NCBI GenBank assembly: GCA_038373865.1 | Contig: JAXGGA010004523.1 | Span: 23,380-87,379 of the forward strand | DNA length: 64,000 nt | Origin: Uloborus plumipes | Lineage: Eukaryota; Arthropoda; Arachnida; Araneae; Uloboridae | Reading direction: 5' to 3' | In this document: positions 36,201 to 48,200 of the stretch, piece after piece | Layout: every line of letters starts with the position of its first letter | Position numbering within the stretch: the stretch's first letter is position 1 | Notes under the pieces: model-generated | Told to the model about the DNA's origin: nothing | Seen by the model: only the letters and a program-made list of their open reading frames with translations | Database searches by the model: none | Translations under genes and position numbers: made by a program

Positions 36201-39200
36201 AGGACAGTACTGATTAATATATAAGCCTAATTATTTCCAAACGTGTATAGTTCCATAAAAGTAAGTTCTGTAATAATATTAGTCCCATGAGCATTAATAG
36301 TCTTTTTTAAACAGGCTTATAATGAGAAAAGTAGATTGTACTAACAAACAACAAATCAGCTGTACCATCATATTATTTTCTATTTTTAGATTAAAATAAA
36401 CATCATGCAGGTCAAACAATCACCAATGACAGCAACACAGAATACTGTACCTTCAGGTGGTTCGGACAAAGGAGGGGTTAAACAATACATGTGGTAACCA
36501 CGATCACAATCATCGCAAAACAACAATTGATCCTGAAAGAAACAAAAAACAATACCCATAGAAGAAAAACCTTAATTTGATGGTATCGAAACAGCCAAAT
36601 TAGAGAAAAAATACTTACATCATTATCAGATGTCCCACAAATGCCACAGGATTTACACTCAATGCATTGCCACCGATATTTTTTAACGGACGCTGTCATG
36701 TTAGGGGTGAACTGTAAGCAAGTGGGATGAGCTGTGTGGAAAAATTAAAATGTTAATAAACAGATGAAAAAAGTTAGAGATTGAGTGATAAGTTCAGTTT
36801 GATTGGAAAATTATTAAAATGTAATATTTATTATTAATAGCATTGCTAGATTTTGGTGTACGACATTCTTAACTCTATCATCAACAAGACATTTTAAAGA
36901 TATGTTTCTTGTTCTTGCACTATCCTTTAAATGCTTAGCAGTTTATATAAGTAGATTTATAAGTGAAAATATTGCATGACAAAATTTGATACAGTCTAAT
37001 TTCGTTAAAACAAACTCTTAAGGGACCTTAAAAATCAATCTGTTTCTTGAGACAAACAAGGAACAGCAAACAGGAAGACGAAGATCAGAATTGTAGTTGG
37101 TTTTAAAAATTGTAGTAGGGTCATGTGGGGTAAAATGGGTCAGGTTTATAGAAAATTCTTTAAAAAATGTGCAAATATTTTCTTTCTGCGTTGCCATTTT
37201 ATGTATTATTGACATCAGGCAACATTTTATATGCAAAATAAGATGCAACTTCTAGGTTAAAGTTACAGATATTAGCGAATAAGTGTTTTTCTTAAAAGAA
37301 GCTTTACTGTGTTTGTAATGAAAACTTTTGATTTAAAGAAATTTAAATTAAAATATACATGCAGGGTGTAAAAAAATCAATGATTTTTGTAAAAAAATCA
37401 AAAAAATCTGATTTTTTTTATTTAAATCAGATTTTTTTGATTTAAATCGGATTTTTTTGATTTTTTTTAAAATTAGAAACTTCAGTTATTAGTTAATTTT
37501 TATTTATGAACAACTTACCTTTAAGTTTTTAAAAATACAAAAACACCTTTGAAGTAAAGCTTCACCAGTAAGAAACAAAGAAAAAAGTGTTAGGAGCTAA
37601 TCTGAAAATAATCCTGTCTACTAGCTAGGATAAAAATCAAATGATCAAATGGGGCAGGAAGCTCAACCCAATCCTCACTTCATTCAGCCCCCCCCCCCCT
37701 TCTTTATTCTGCTTTTGTTTTGTAAAGCTGGAATATGTTCCATTTCATCCACTAATAAAGACTGCCCCCCCCCCCCCCCAGTTGCTAATGCAAAGCATAG
37801 AAAATTCATCTTCTGTTTCGTTGTTTTTGTTTTTTCTTTTCACTGAAAGTATATCACACACATCCTATCATGTCCCTCCCCCTTAATTCACTCTTTGCAA
37901 CACCTGCCCTGCCCCTGTATGTATTTTCTTTATTTCACATATTAACAACAAATAGCACTATTTGTGCATACATATTATTTGGACTGCAACCTTCCAGCAT
38001 CTGTGGAGGGGGGATGAGTAAGATTACTTTTCCATTTATTAGATGGAAATCAAAGCTCTAAAAGAAAATGGTAAAAATAATGAAATTGGTATTGTCCAAG
38101 AGAATTTTTTAAGGATTAAAATAAAAAGTGATTTAAATCAATGATTTTTTTTAAAAAATCAATTGATTTAAATCGCGATTTAAATCACTGATTTAAATCA
38201 ATTGATTTAAATCATTGACACCCTGTATACATGAAGTTTTTAATCTGCTGCATAGAGCACATTTTCAGGAATAACTTCCTACAATTTTGAAGAAAAACAG
38301 CAAAAAAGAATTTTTCGGGGTATTAAAACATGCGTGGGGTAAAATGGGTCATGTTTTGCAATAACTTAGGCTTAGCATATACTAAAAAGTTAAGTTATTT
38401 TTTTACTTACTAACCCATGTTTTGTTGTCATGTATGTATGTACTAATTTAAAACAAATAATATACAGTCGAACTTGAATAATTCAAACGTCTTTTATTCG
38501 AATTCGTGAGTAATTTGAAGTTTTTGGTCGGTCCCTTGAAACTTGCATTCAATTAATATTAAAAACTTCTTGGTTATTTCAAAGTCCAATTTCTGTAATT
38601 CAAAGTTTTTTTCCTTCAAAACCGATAACATCTAGTTTCAATACAGTCATTTGAAAGGAGGCAGAGTTATTTTTAGCTTTCAGAGGTGAAAAATGTAGTC
38701 GTGGAAAACACAGTAAATACCGAATAACCTTACTTGTGGGAGCAAATATGGACGGCACTGAAAAGTTACCATTACTAATGATTGAGAAATCAAGAAATCC
38801 AAGGTGTTTTAAAAACGTCAAAACAAAACCTGTAAAATATCGTTCGAATACGAAAGCATGGGGTCAATCCATGTGAGATCATACAGACCATGTTGCTCAC
38901 TATTTTTGATTTTTAAAACTTTTTGCCCGTTAATTAACTGTTATATTGGGAGCATGAAACAATGGTTTAAAAAAATTTAAACCTTCAGAATTTTTTTTGG
39001 CAAGCACTTTTCAGTAGCTGCGGAAGCAACTTTTCGGGAAAAGAGTACTTTTTGAAGATGCTTATAACTTTTTTATTTATAAAAATATCAAAATGATTTA
39101 AAAACCACTTGATTGAGCAAAAAATGATCTAAATTTCTATACCAGTTATTTTTCTGATAATTAGTTACAAACTTGTGTAAAATTGGCTTAAAAGTAAGAT

Positions 39201-42200
39201 TTTTTGTGTGAAATTTTACATTTTTGGCATAAAAATATTAGTAGAAGGAATTAAGACTCACCCTTACTTTTTTTCCCTTGAATAGATATCTCATGGGACT
39301 ATTCCCAGAAGTAGTGTGAAACATTTGAAGACAGTCCTTTTTTTTAATATAATTTGTCAAACTTGGCATTTTGGAGAAAAAATGCTAACTTTGAGATTTA
39401 ATATCTGAAAAGGGACTGAATGAAAATCTACAAACATTAAACTGGATAACCTTCTTATAGTAGTAAATATGTAGCAAAATTTTTATGAGTGATATCGTTC
39501 TAGTTTTAGAGACATGGAGCCGCGAAGTTGACTGAAAAATCACATTTATTTTGATGCCAAAAAATCATCACATAATGCAAAATTAATTATTCTCATATTA
39601 GATGAGCTTTTTGTGGTATAAACTAACCCTTTTACCAAAACATATAATAATTAAATTCATTTTCCATTTACAGAAAGAAATAATTGATATTATGCTTTTA
39701 TAAATGCATTTTTTTTCTAAGTGTTAGTCATAAAAACATGATTTTCCATTCTAAAGCTGGCTTTCACAGTCTTTATGCATCTAGTGAGCAAAGAACAATT
39801 ATAGTTTTAATCTAACCTACAACTCTTCATTCATTTTTAAAAGTTTAAAGCGTTAAAACCCCCCTACAGCACCAAAAGGTCGCTCAAAATACAAATTTAA
39901 GCTCTAGATCCTGGCATTTTCTGTGAGACTGCGTCTGTATAACAGCAGAAAATGGCGGACGTAGTTTTGCGGAAAAGGGTAGGATCTAGAGCAGTGTTTC
40001 CCAACCTTTTCAAGCTCATCACCCCCTTCAAGATGCTGACTGACACCTATCGCCCCCCCCCCCTCTTTTTCTTCCTCAAAAAACCCATAATTTGGAGCAA
40101 GTGAACATCTGGGTCATTCCATTTTAAATCAACAAATTTTCAAAAAAGTTGTTGCATCACCATTTTTGATATTGATGAAAATTTGCATGTGTATTCCTTT
40201 TACTTCCCAGAGCTCAAAATAGTGTTCATTTTATTTTAAAAAAATTTACCTTTTGATACATAGGCCACTTTTGTTGTTGGCAACAGCGAAAATCGCGCAT
40301 TTTGATGCTTTGTCTTATAAACTATAACTTTTTTTCTATCAAAGATTTTGAGCTCAAATATAGCTCATTGGAAAGCTAAGAAAAAGATCTTTTTATATAT
40401 GCTATTAATAAATTTCAGATTAAAAAAAAAAATATTTATTTTTTCAAGGTCAAAGTTCACGACGAAAATGACATTTTTTACTACTTTCGAACATTAAAAA
40501 ACCCATGAAGGGTTCAAAGTAACAAGCCGATTTTTTCATCATATATACAGTCATGGTTACTTACAGTATAAAAAAAAATTGGCTTGTTACTCCACCCCCT
40601 TTATGAGATATGCCCCCCAAAGTTGTAAATTTTTTGAAAAATCAAATTTTCAACGCTAAAAAAATGCATGTGGGGGGGGGGGGGAGATAAAATTTTTTTT
40701 ATATGTAGTATTTTAAGTACTTTTCCCCAGCTTTCTAATGAAACAAAAGTTGCTTTGTTATTCAAAGGCGTTTGGCAGATATAAGGGACTGAACTTTCAA
40801 AAAATTGCACAAAAACAACACGATTATTTTCATTTTGTTTAAATCTTTTTTTTATTGAAATGTAATTATATACCTTATTCTTTGCCTTAAATGCTAAAAA
40901 AAGACTAAGAAGAGCAACAAAGAAACATATTTAAAGTTTAATAAGATAATTTAATATTTTTAACACCTGGGAATATAGAATACCACTAAACTTGTCTGAT
41001 TTTTAAACATCTGATTGCTACCTACAACAGGACTGAGCATTTCTCAACTTGTCCAGGTTTGTTCATACCATGTGGTCATCCTTGTTCTGGCTTGCTCTCA
41101 CATGTGTATCTTAGTTGTCTTTCAAATTCTGAAAGAAGTAGGTTGTTGAGCTAGTGTTTCTGCTGTAAAATCTTGTGAAACTGATGTGATTTCTTTTCAT
41201 TTCAAGTTCATTCATATTCACAGAATGTTTTGTTAAAGGTAAAAGAAGAAATTCTTTAGAATCCTTAAATATAAATTTAAATTTGTTTTTCTACATGTAA
41301 ACTGTGAATAAGTAATGGATAACCCTAAATGCTCCATGATGATTGTAATATTTTAAGTTACAGAAGGCAGTCTACTGTAAATAGTATTTCTGTGAATATG
41401 AATGAACTTGAAATGAAAAGAAATGACATCAGCTTCATAAGATTTTACAGCAGAAACACCAGCTCAACAACCTACTTCTTTCAGAATTTGAAAGACAACT
41501 AAGATACACATGTGAGAGCAAGCCAGAACAAGGATGACCACATGGCATGAGCAAACCTGGACAAGTTGAGAAATGCTCTGTCCTGTTGTGGGTAGCAATC
41601 AGATGTTTAAAAATCAGACAAGTTTAGTGGTATTCTATATTCCCAAGTGTTAAAAATATTAAATTATCTTATTAAACTTTAAATATGTTTCTTCATTGCT
41701 CTTCTTAATCTTTTTTTCGCATTTAAGGCAAAGAATAAGGTATATAATTACATTTAAATAAAAAAAAAGATTTAAAAAAATGAAAATAATCGTGTTGTTT
41801 TTGTGCAATTTTTTGAAAGTTCAGTCCCTTATATCTGCCAAACGCCTTTGAATAACAAAGCAACTTTTGTTTCATTAGAAAGCTGGTAAAAAGTACTTTT
41901 AATACCACATATAAAAAATTTTTATCTTGCCCCCCACATGCATTTTTTTAGCGTTGAAAATTGGATTTTTAAAAAATTTTTACAACTTTGGAGGGGCATA
42001 TCTCATAAAGGGGGTGGAGTAAAAAGCAATTTTTTTTATACAGTAAGTAACCATGACTATGAATATATGATGAAAAAATCGGCTTGTTACTTTGAACCCT
42101 TCATGGGTTTTTTAATGTTCGAAAGTAGTAAAAAATGTCATTTTCGTTGTGAACTTTAACCTTGAAAAAATAAATATTTTTTTAAAATCTGAAATTTATT

Positions 42201-45200
42201 GATAGCATATATAAAAAGATCTTTTTCTTAGCTTTCCAATGAGCTATATTTGAGCTCAAAATTTTTGTCAGAAAAAAGTTATAGTTCATAAGACAAAGCA
42301 TCAAAACACCCGATTTTCGCTGTTGCCAACAACAAAAATGGCCTATATATTAAAGGGTAATTTTTTTAAAAATAAAATGAACAGTATTTTGAGCTCTGGG
42401 AAGTAAAAGGAATACACATGCAAATTTTCATCAAAATCAAAAATGGTGATGCGCACCCCATTTGTTGATTTAAAATGGAATAATGACCCATCTATAATAT
42501 TAAAAATATAAGTACCTAACTTTAATTTGAAGTAAAATGTACGCAATAAAGATAATATGACTAATCACTTTTAAACTAAAAATATTAATGAATAAATAAA
42601 ATACCTTTGGGCAATTCCACGATAAGGTCAACCAGATTGTCAAATTTTCAAAATTAATATTTCTAAACAAACAAGGTATCATTTTAAAGGTAAAGAGTTG
42701 TATATTTTGAAATTCATGTCTAAATTTTGATAACTTAAGTTTTAACTAAGTTACAAGAGGTCAAACTAGGGTCAACATCCAGAGGGTTTTAAACTACATT
42801 TGACGACTCTCAAAGAAGCTCTGTTTTTTCCAAAATATACATACTAAAATTATGAATAAAGACGAATAACTATTTACATATTCAATGTACAACAGGTGAT
42901 GTTGCAAAAATGTGTGAGAATATAATTCATTTTGATTTGTGACAGAATTCCCATGCGGCACATTAAGTGTTTTACGTCCGACACCAAAATGTACGATTAA
43001 TTCTGCTGGGCCAATAATTTTAAAGCTACATACATCTAACTTTGTATACAAAGTAAGATTTTTGGTCTCATTGATGTTACCTATTAACATTTTGTGACAA
43101 GTAAATATTTTTAATTAAAATCTAGGTGTCGGACGTAAAGAATTTTTTTACGTCCGACACCGTTTACGTCCGACACTGTTACATTCCTTATATAACACTT
43201 GTTTACAACTGTGATTCTCCATATTTTGCTTTTAATTACAAAGTTAAAGTGAAGCATGATTAAAAAAAAATAATTTTGACTTTACTGTGCATACATATAC
43301 TTTAAATTTACTTATTAAATAGTAAATTTTGCTTCAGAATAATACTTTAAAAGTTTTTTCTCTCCTCATGAGACATTTATATTAAGACACTTACAATGCA
43401 TCTGAGTTGTTCTGGGAACTCTTGAATTAATAAAAAGTGTATATACATATTATTGCTTTGAAAAGAACAGCAACCCAACTCTTAAGTATTCATCTAAAGT
43501 TTTAAAGGCTAGATCATCACAACACAACCTGTATTCTGTTTCGCAAAGAGTCAGAACACATGGATTTCGTAGTTGGATTTGTACAAGTGTATGCTTACAT
43601 TTTTTATCAGTGTACTTATTAATATTCATATTTGCTGGTTGATGGTGGTTGATGCCATAGGAGGCACTGTGAAAAAAATCGCTTGGCGCCGCGTTAAAGC
43701 AGGAAAAATGACGGTGACAAAAGCGGAGCAATTTTCTCAAGTTTCAGCACTTTTAAATCCGAATATGCACATAAAGTATATTCCAGCAAAAGATATGCAC
43801 ATAGATACAAAGCATTTGCATCAGCACTGGAAAGCTGTTTTCCATATTCCAAACATCAAATCTGCTCATTTTGCCAAATCAGTTGGACACAATTAAGTTC
43901 AAATTGGTGACATATCACGTGATAACAAATTAAGAACAACGTGATAACAAATTAAGAATCTGATAATTCCGGGATCGAAGAATCTGCAGATCTTGATACA
44001 GTAAACATCAATGACTGGGTTGTGATAACGCATGATGCCATGCTTTGTCTTGGATGTATCACCAAAAAAATTACATTGTAGTATCAGTTATGCATAGTTC
44101 TAAAGGTTATTTTAAATGGCCAAGAACTGAGGACAAAATATTTTACTAATTACGGGACATTATAAACGTATTCGTCCTCCGATCCCAACAGGAAAAAGGG
44201 GGCAGTTTAAATTTGATGAACCCGTTTTAAATGTTAAAAAATAATACGTGTGTGTCCTAGGAATAAAATTTAAGCTAGTTTTCTTATTTAAAACTGTAAT
44301 CATTGCATTTAAGAACAACGGTTTAGGTCCAATTCGAAGAGTTTACGTCCGACACCGCAAATTTACGTCCGACACCAAGGTAAAAGTAGTTCCAAGTTCA
44401 TTTTATTCAAAACAATATCATTAAAAAACTGTAAAATATGCTTCAATCATAAGTATACTATCGATCTTAGCTGTTTTTAAAATTAAAATGTAAGCCAATT
44501 CGCAGAGTTTCAGTAAATTTTAAGTGAATCTCTAATTTTACTATTTGTGCGTTTACGTCCGACACCAACTCTTTAAATCTTCTTAATTTCTATTTAAGAG
44601 ATCTATTTTAAAAAACTAACATGATTTTTTATTCATTATGACGTAGCGAGTATTTTGAATACCAACTTAATCATTTCTATTCAGTTTATATTTGATAAAT
44701 GGAACTAAAACTAAAAAATATTTCTTCGTTTTTTTACGTCCGACACCATGGAATTGCCCCTTTATTTTTTTTTCTTTCACGAAGCGAACTTATACAATCA
44801 TTTGAAGGGAAACAAGATCGTTGATGTACTTATCAAAAAACAGAAGTACATTTTTCAAGAAATTATTTTTTTTTGCTCGCTGGAATCTGGGCAATTAAAA
44901 TCATTGAAACAAAAAATTGGAAGGAAAATAAATTGAAAATCTGAAAATTCATAAAATTGTCAGTGAATGATAAAATATTCACTAAGGTTAATCCGAGGTG
45001 CAAAGAGGAAGCGCTTGAACTTCAATTTGTTTCTTTCATAACATGTAATTAATTGTCTGAATACTGAACAAGCGGTTTCGTACATATTTACAATTTCGGT
45101 TTTCATTACCCTTTTTTACTGTTATTTTCTCTTCTAAATACCCATCGACCCCCTATCGCCCCTTAAGAATTTACCGCTCCTTTAGGTACTTATATTTTTA

Positions 45201-48200
45201 ATATTATAGATGTTCACTTGCTCCAAATTATGGTTTTTTCGAGGAAGAAAAAAGAAGGGGAGGGGGCGATAGGTGTCAGTCAGCATCTTGAAGGGGGTGA
45301 TGAGCTTGAAAAGGTTGGGAAACACTGCTCTAGATCCTACCCTTTTTCGCGAAAATACGTCCGCCATTTTCTGCTGTTATACAGACGCAGTCTCACGGAA
45401 AATGGCAGGTCTAGAGCTTAAATCAGAGCTTAGAGCTCACAAATCAATACCGGTATGGAAAATGGTACAGTTAAGTTTTTTCCACTAAATATGATTTCAG
45501 TGGTACAACCAATGGATTAAGGCATCGTAAAAAATTTGAAGCATTTCTACAGAAGCCTAGTCGTTCAACACCTTCTTACTGAAACTTCACAAAAGGTTCC
45601 CATTTCTCGATGCATCAAGAATATGCTTGAATGCATGGTCTTCAGTGAGCCAAAAAGCAATTGCAAACTGTTTCCGGAAGGCAGGGTTCATCAAAAGCAG
45701 CTCTACCCCTAGCGAGCTCTCTGGTGAAGAAAATTCACCTCCCCCCAATTGCTTATACAGACAGCATACCTTTTGAGGATTACGTCAACATGGATGACAA
45801 CATAGACATTTGTGGAGAGATAACTGATGAAGATATCCTATCTGAAGTTCTTAACAAACAGAGTAACTCAACAGAAGACGATGAAGATATAGAAGATGAA
45901 GTAGAAGATCTTAGGGCAATTCCCACTGCAAGTGAAGCAGTCTTTCATCTAGTGAAATACTGTTGTTTCGTGGAGGGACAACCTAACGTGAGTGAAGATG
46001 TATTTCGAGCTATAAATATCCTTGAAAACTTTATTAAAAAAAATCAAGTAAGTTCTTTAAAGCAATCCGAAGTCTCTCAATATTTTAAAAAGCTATAGTA
46101 TTTGATGTAAAAATAATAAATCCCTTTTTTACGTAATTTCTATCGTTATTGACCATTTCCAAACATAAAATAAAACAAATTGGTTAATTAGAAGTTTTGG
46201 ATAATTCGAAGTTTTGAAGTGGCCCCTTGCACTTCGAATTATCCAAGTTCGACTGTATTGCTTTGTCATTCTTTTGATACACAAATATATAAACTTATAG
46301 TGCAAAATAATTACATTAAATCAAAAAGCGGTGCGAGTCTGGAATCACCCCCTGCTTGGTGCTATTTCCCAAAATCGCTAACTCTCCACTTTCACGCGAG
46401 CGTCACGAGTTAGCGATGTTGCGGAGAGGCTGTTTGAATAGCATAGCTTTTGTTCGATGAACTTCCTTCAGAAAATGTTGATAGGGAGTTAGGCAAAAGT
46501 GGCTTATTTTCCCTTAGGATAGAAGCCTGGGCAACCAAATCATAGAAAAACGCTACAGAGCCGAATTCAAATAATGCAGTTGAAGGAACGGCATCAACGT
46601 ATTTAGGTCTCAAAAACAAGTGAGGCTGTTTCTTCGATATTGGAACTAGGCAAGTAAAGCATGTGTTGTATTTATGCATATTAAAACTTCTATTATTAGC
46701 ACACTCTCACCTACACCAGTAACCAAAAGTAAAGAAGAAACATTAAAATATATCAGAAGAGAAAATTACACATATGCAGAAAGAAACTTGTGAAATTTTA
46801 AGAAGTGCGACAATATTGAAAAAATTGCAAACTGAAAAGTCCTAAAGATAAAGGGATAACAAATCAATTAAACTGACACACAGACACAAAACTAAATAAA
46901 TAATAAATACACCTTTTTTTTAAAAGAAATTTATAACTGAATCAAAGTGCATTGAGAGCAAACTATAAAAGTTGGAAAATGGGAACAAGTTAAGTCTTTT
47001 GGAGAAAATGTCAAAAAAAAATACTTTTTCATGCCATCGTTCTTCCTCACAACGTAGAATAACATGCAATGAAACTTAAAAATGCAGTTTAAGTTTTTTT
47101 GATTCTGGAGAGAGATGATGCTTGGAAGTATGATGCATCACAAACAGTGCTAGACATTCCTAACTCTGGGATGAATCAAGAGGACAATATTACTTTCTAG
47201 AAATGTTTATATACTTATTGTTTCCTCATCAATTAAAAATATTATAAAGTTACTATTCACAGTAAATCATGAAATTCAATCCCCCAATGTTAATCATTTT
47301 ACCCAACTAGTATGACCTATTTTACTCCACGCTATGGGGTGAAATGAGTCATTGACAACACATTTTATAACTTATTTATCAGTATCAATATTTTGTTTTT
47401 TCAGAGATATTTCAACTTAAATGTCATGAGGAAGAGTCATTCGCATATCCTGAACATTCAGGATATGCAAATGACTCTTATTCAGCGGTTAAATCAATAT
47501 ATTTTTGTTGTCAAAGCCTGATTGTAAAATTAGTCTTTTTTGATCCATTTTACTCCACCGGACCCTAATTCCATTTCTAAATCGTAGTTCAGTAATAACT
47601 TATATATTTTAACTTTTTTAATAATACAAGTCCCATACCTTTAGACAACACTAACTGTTATTTTCTACCTATTAAAGTACTTCTCAAAGAAACTTTAATT
47701 TACTGAATCATCAACAGAATAAATTTGACCTGATACATAATCCACAACCACTATAACTTTAAAATAAACTTTAAATTTCTCATAAATAAAAATAAATGAA
47801 AAAGAAAACACACATATAGAAAAGAAATTGAAGTTAAAGAATTAAAATAATTCTCCATGCATTAGACTTCAAAGCAAATTGAATATTCATTTAAATATGT
47901 ACATGTATAACATTTTTTCTTTTCTTTTTCTTTTTTATAATTAGATGAAAAAATTACAATGGGAAATAAAGTTAAAAATATTCCCTACAATACAAAACTA
48001 AAGAAAAGTTTTTGCCATTCCTAAGCAAAGTATTTTTATCGAGGGGGGGGGGCGGCCTTGATTTAAACATGAACAACTGATGTACATTTCATTACTTTCA
48101 TGTAGATACTTACAGATGATTCACTTTCAGACTTACTTTGTGATTTATCTGATGCATTTTGAAAGAAGTAAATCAGTTTTAGACATTTTTTTTAGTTACT

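Larger units (their letters stand above)
42609..44759 (+). mobile_element. GGGCAATTCCA-ended element with 12-bp motif array
   Basis: 2,151 bp, ends GGGCAATTCCA and TGGAATTGCCC, CTTT duplicated (42605-42608, 44760-44763). Eight copies of TACGTCCGACAC lie in subterminal clusters: 42973, 43126 (inverse), 43149, 43165, 44344, 44364, 44554 and 44735. The centre carries transposase relics at 43573-44210. The ends are like those of the palindrome at 40111-42489. Confidence 0.88.
39992..45327 (+). mobile_element. hAT (Charlie-like) element
   Basis: Ends CAGTGTTTCCCAACC and GGTTGGGAAACACTG; the TIR continues with TTTTCAAGCTCATCACCCCC. Flanks ATCTAGAG and CTCTAGAT agree in the central TCTAGA, fitting the NTCTAGAN target known for Charlie-type hATs. 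Contains the elements at 40111-42489 and 42609-44759. An internal GACCCCCTATCGCCCC word near 45148 echoes the TIR. No hAT transposase remains. Confidence 0.85.
39901..45417. mobile_element. TTAA-flanked foldback MITE, split by a hAT
   Basis: TTAA precedes GCTCTAGATCCTGGCATTTT on the left and follows its inverse on the right (45418-45421). Arms 39901-39991 and 45328-45417 are near-perfect inverted repeats that meet at a TCTAGA palindrome where a hAT element is inserted. The TTAA target is piggyBac-like, by analogy only. The unsplit element would be about 180 bp. Confidence 0.75.
38465..46255 (+). mobile_element. pogo/Tigger-like transposon, split by insertions
   Basis: Ends CAGTCGAACTTG.ATAATTC (left) and the matching inverse (right, GAATTATCCAAGTTCGACTG), TA outside each. 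Transposase fragments at 38681-38860 and 45503-46098 belong to it. The middle of the gene is missing, replaced by other elements from 38861 on. Confidence 0.88.
37118..47565 (+). mobile_element. TA-flanked element, outer shell of deepest nest
   Basis: The ends match as inverted repeats at 21 of 25 bases, with TA outside each: left GTGGGGTAAAATGGGTCA at 37124-37141, right TGATCCATTTTACTCCAC at 47541-47558. The same word recurs inside near both ends (38334, 47313, 47335). Excluding insertions at 37362-38225 and 38465-46255 it is about 1.8 kb. TA duplication suggests the Tc1/mariner/pogo group; no intact transposase. It lies wholly in a DPF intron. Confidence 0.65.

Noticed and set aside
42794..43090. 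A 98-codon gene on the minus strand
   Set aside because: It overlaps the subterminal motif array of a transposon and shows no recognisable domain.
45218..45488. Paired open frames near the hAT right end
   Set aside because: They are translations of the inverted terminal repeats and foldback arms, mirrored at the left end.
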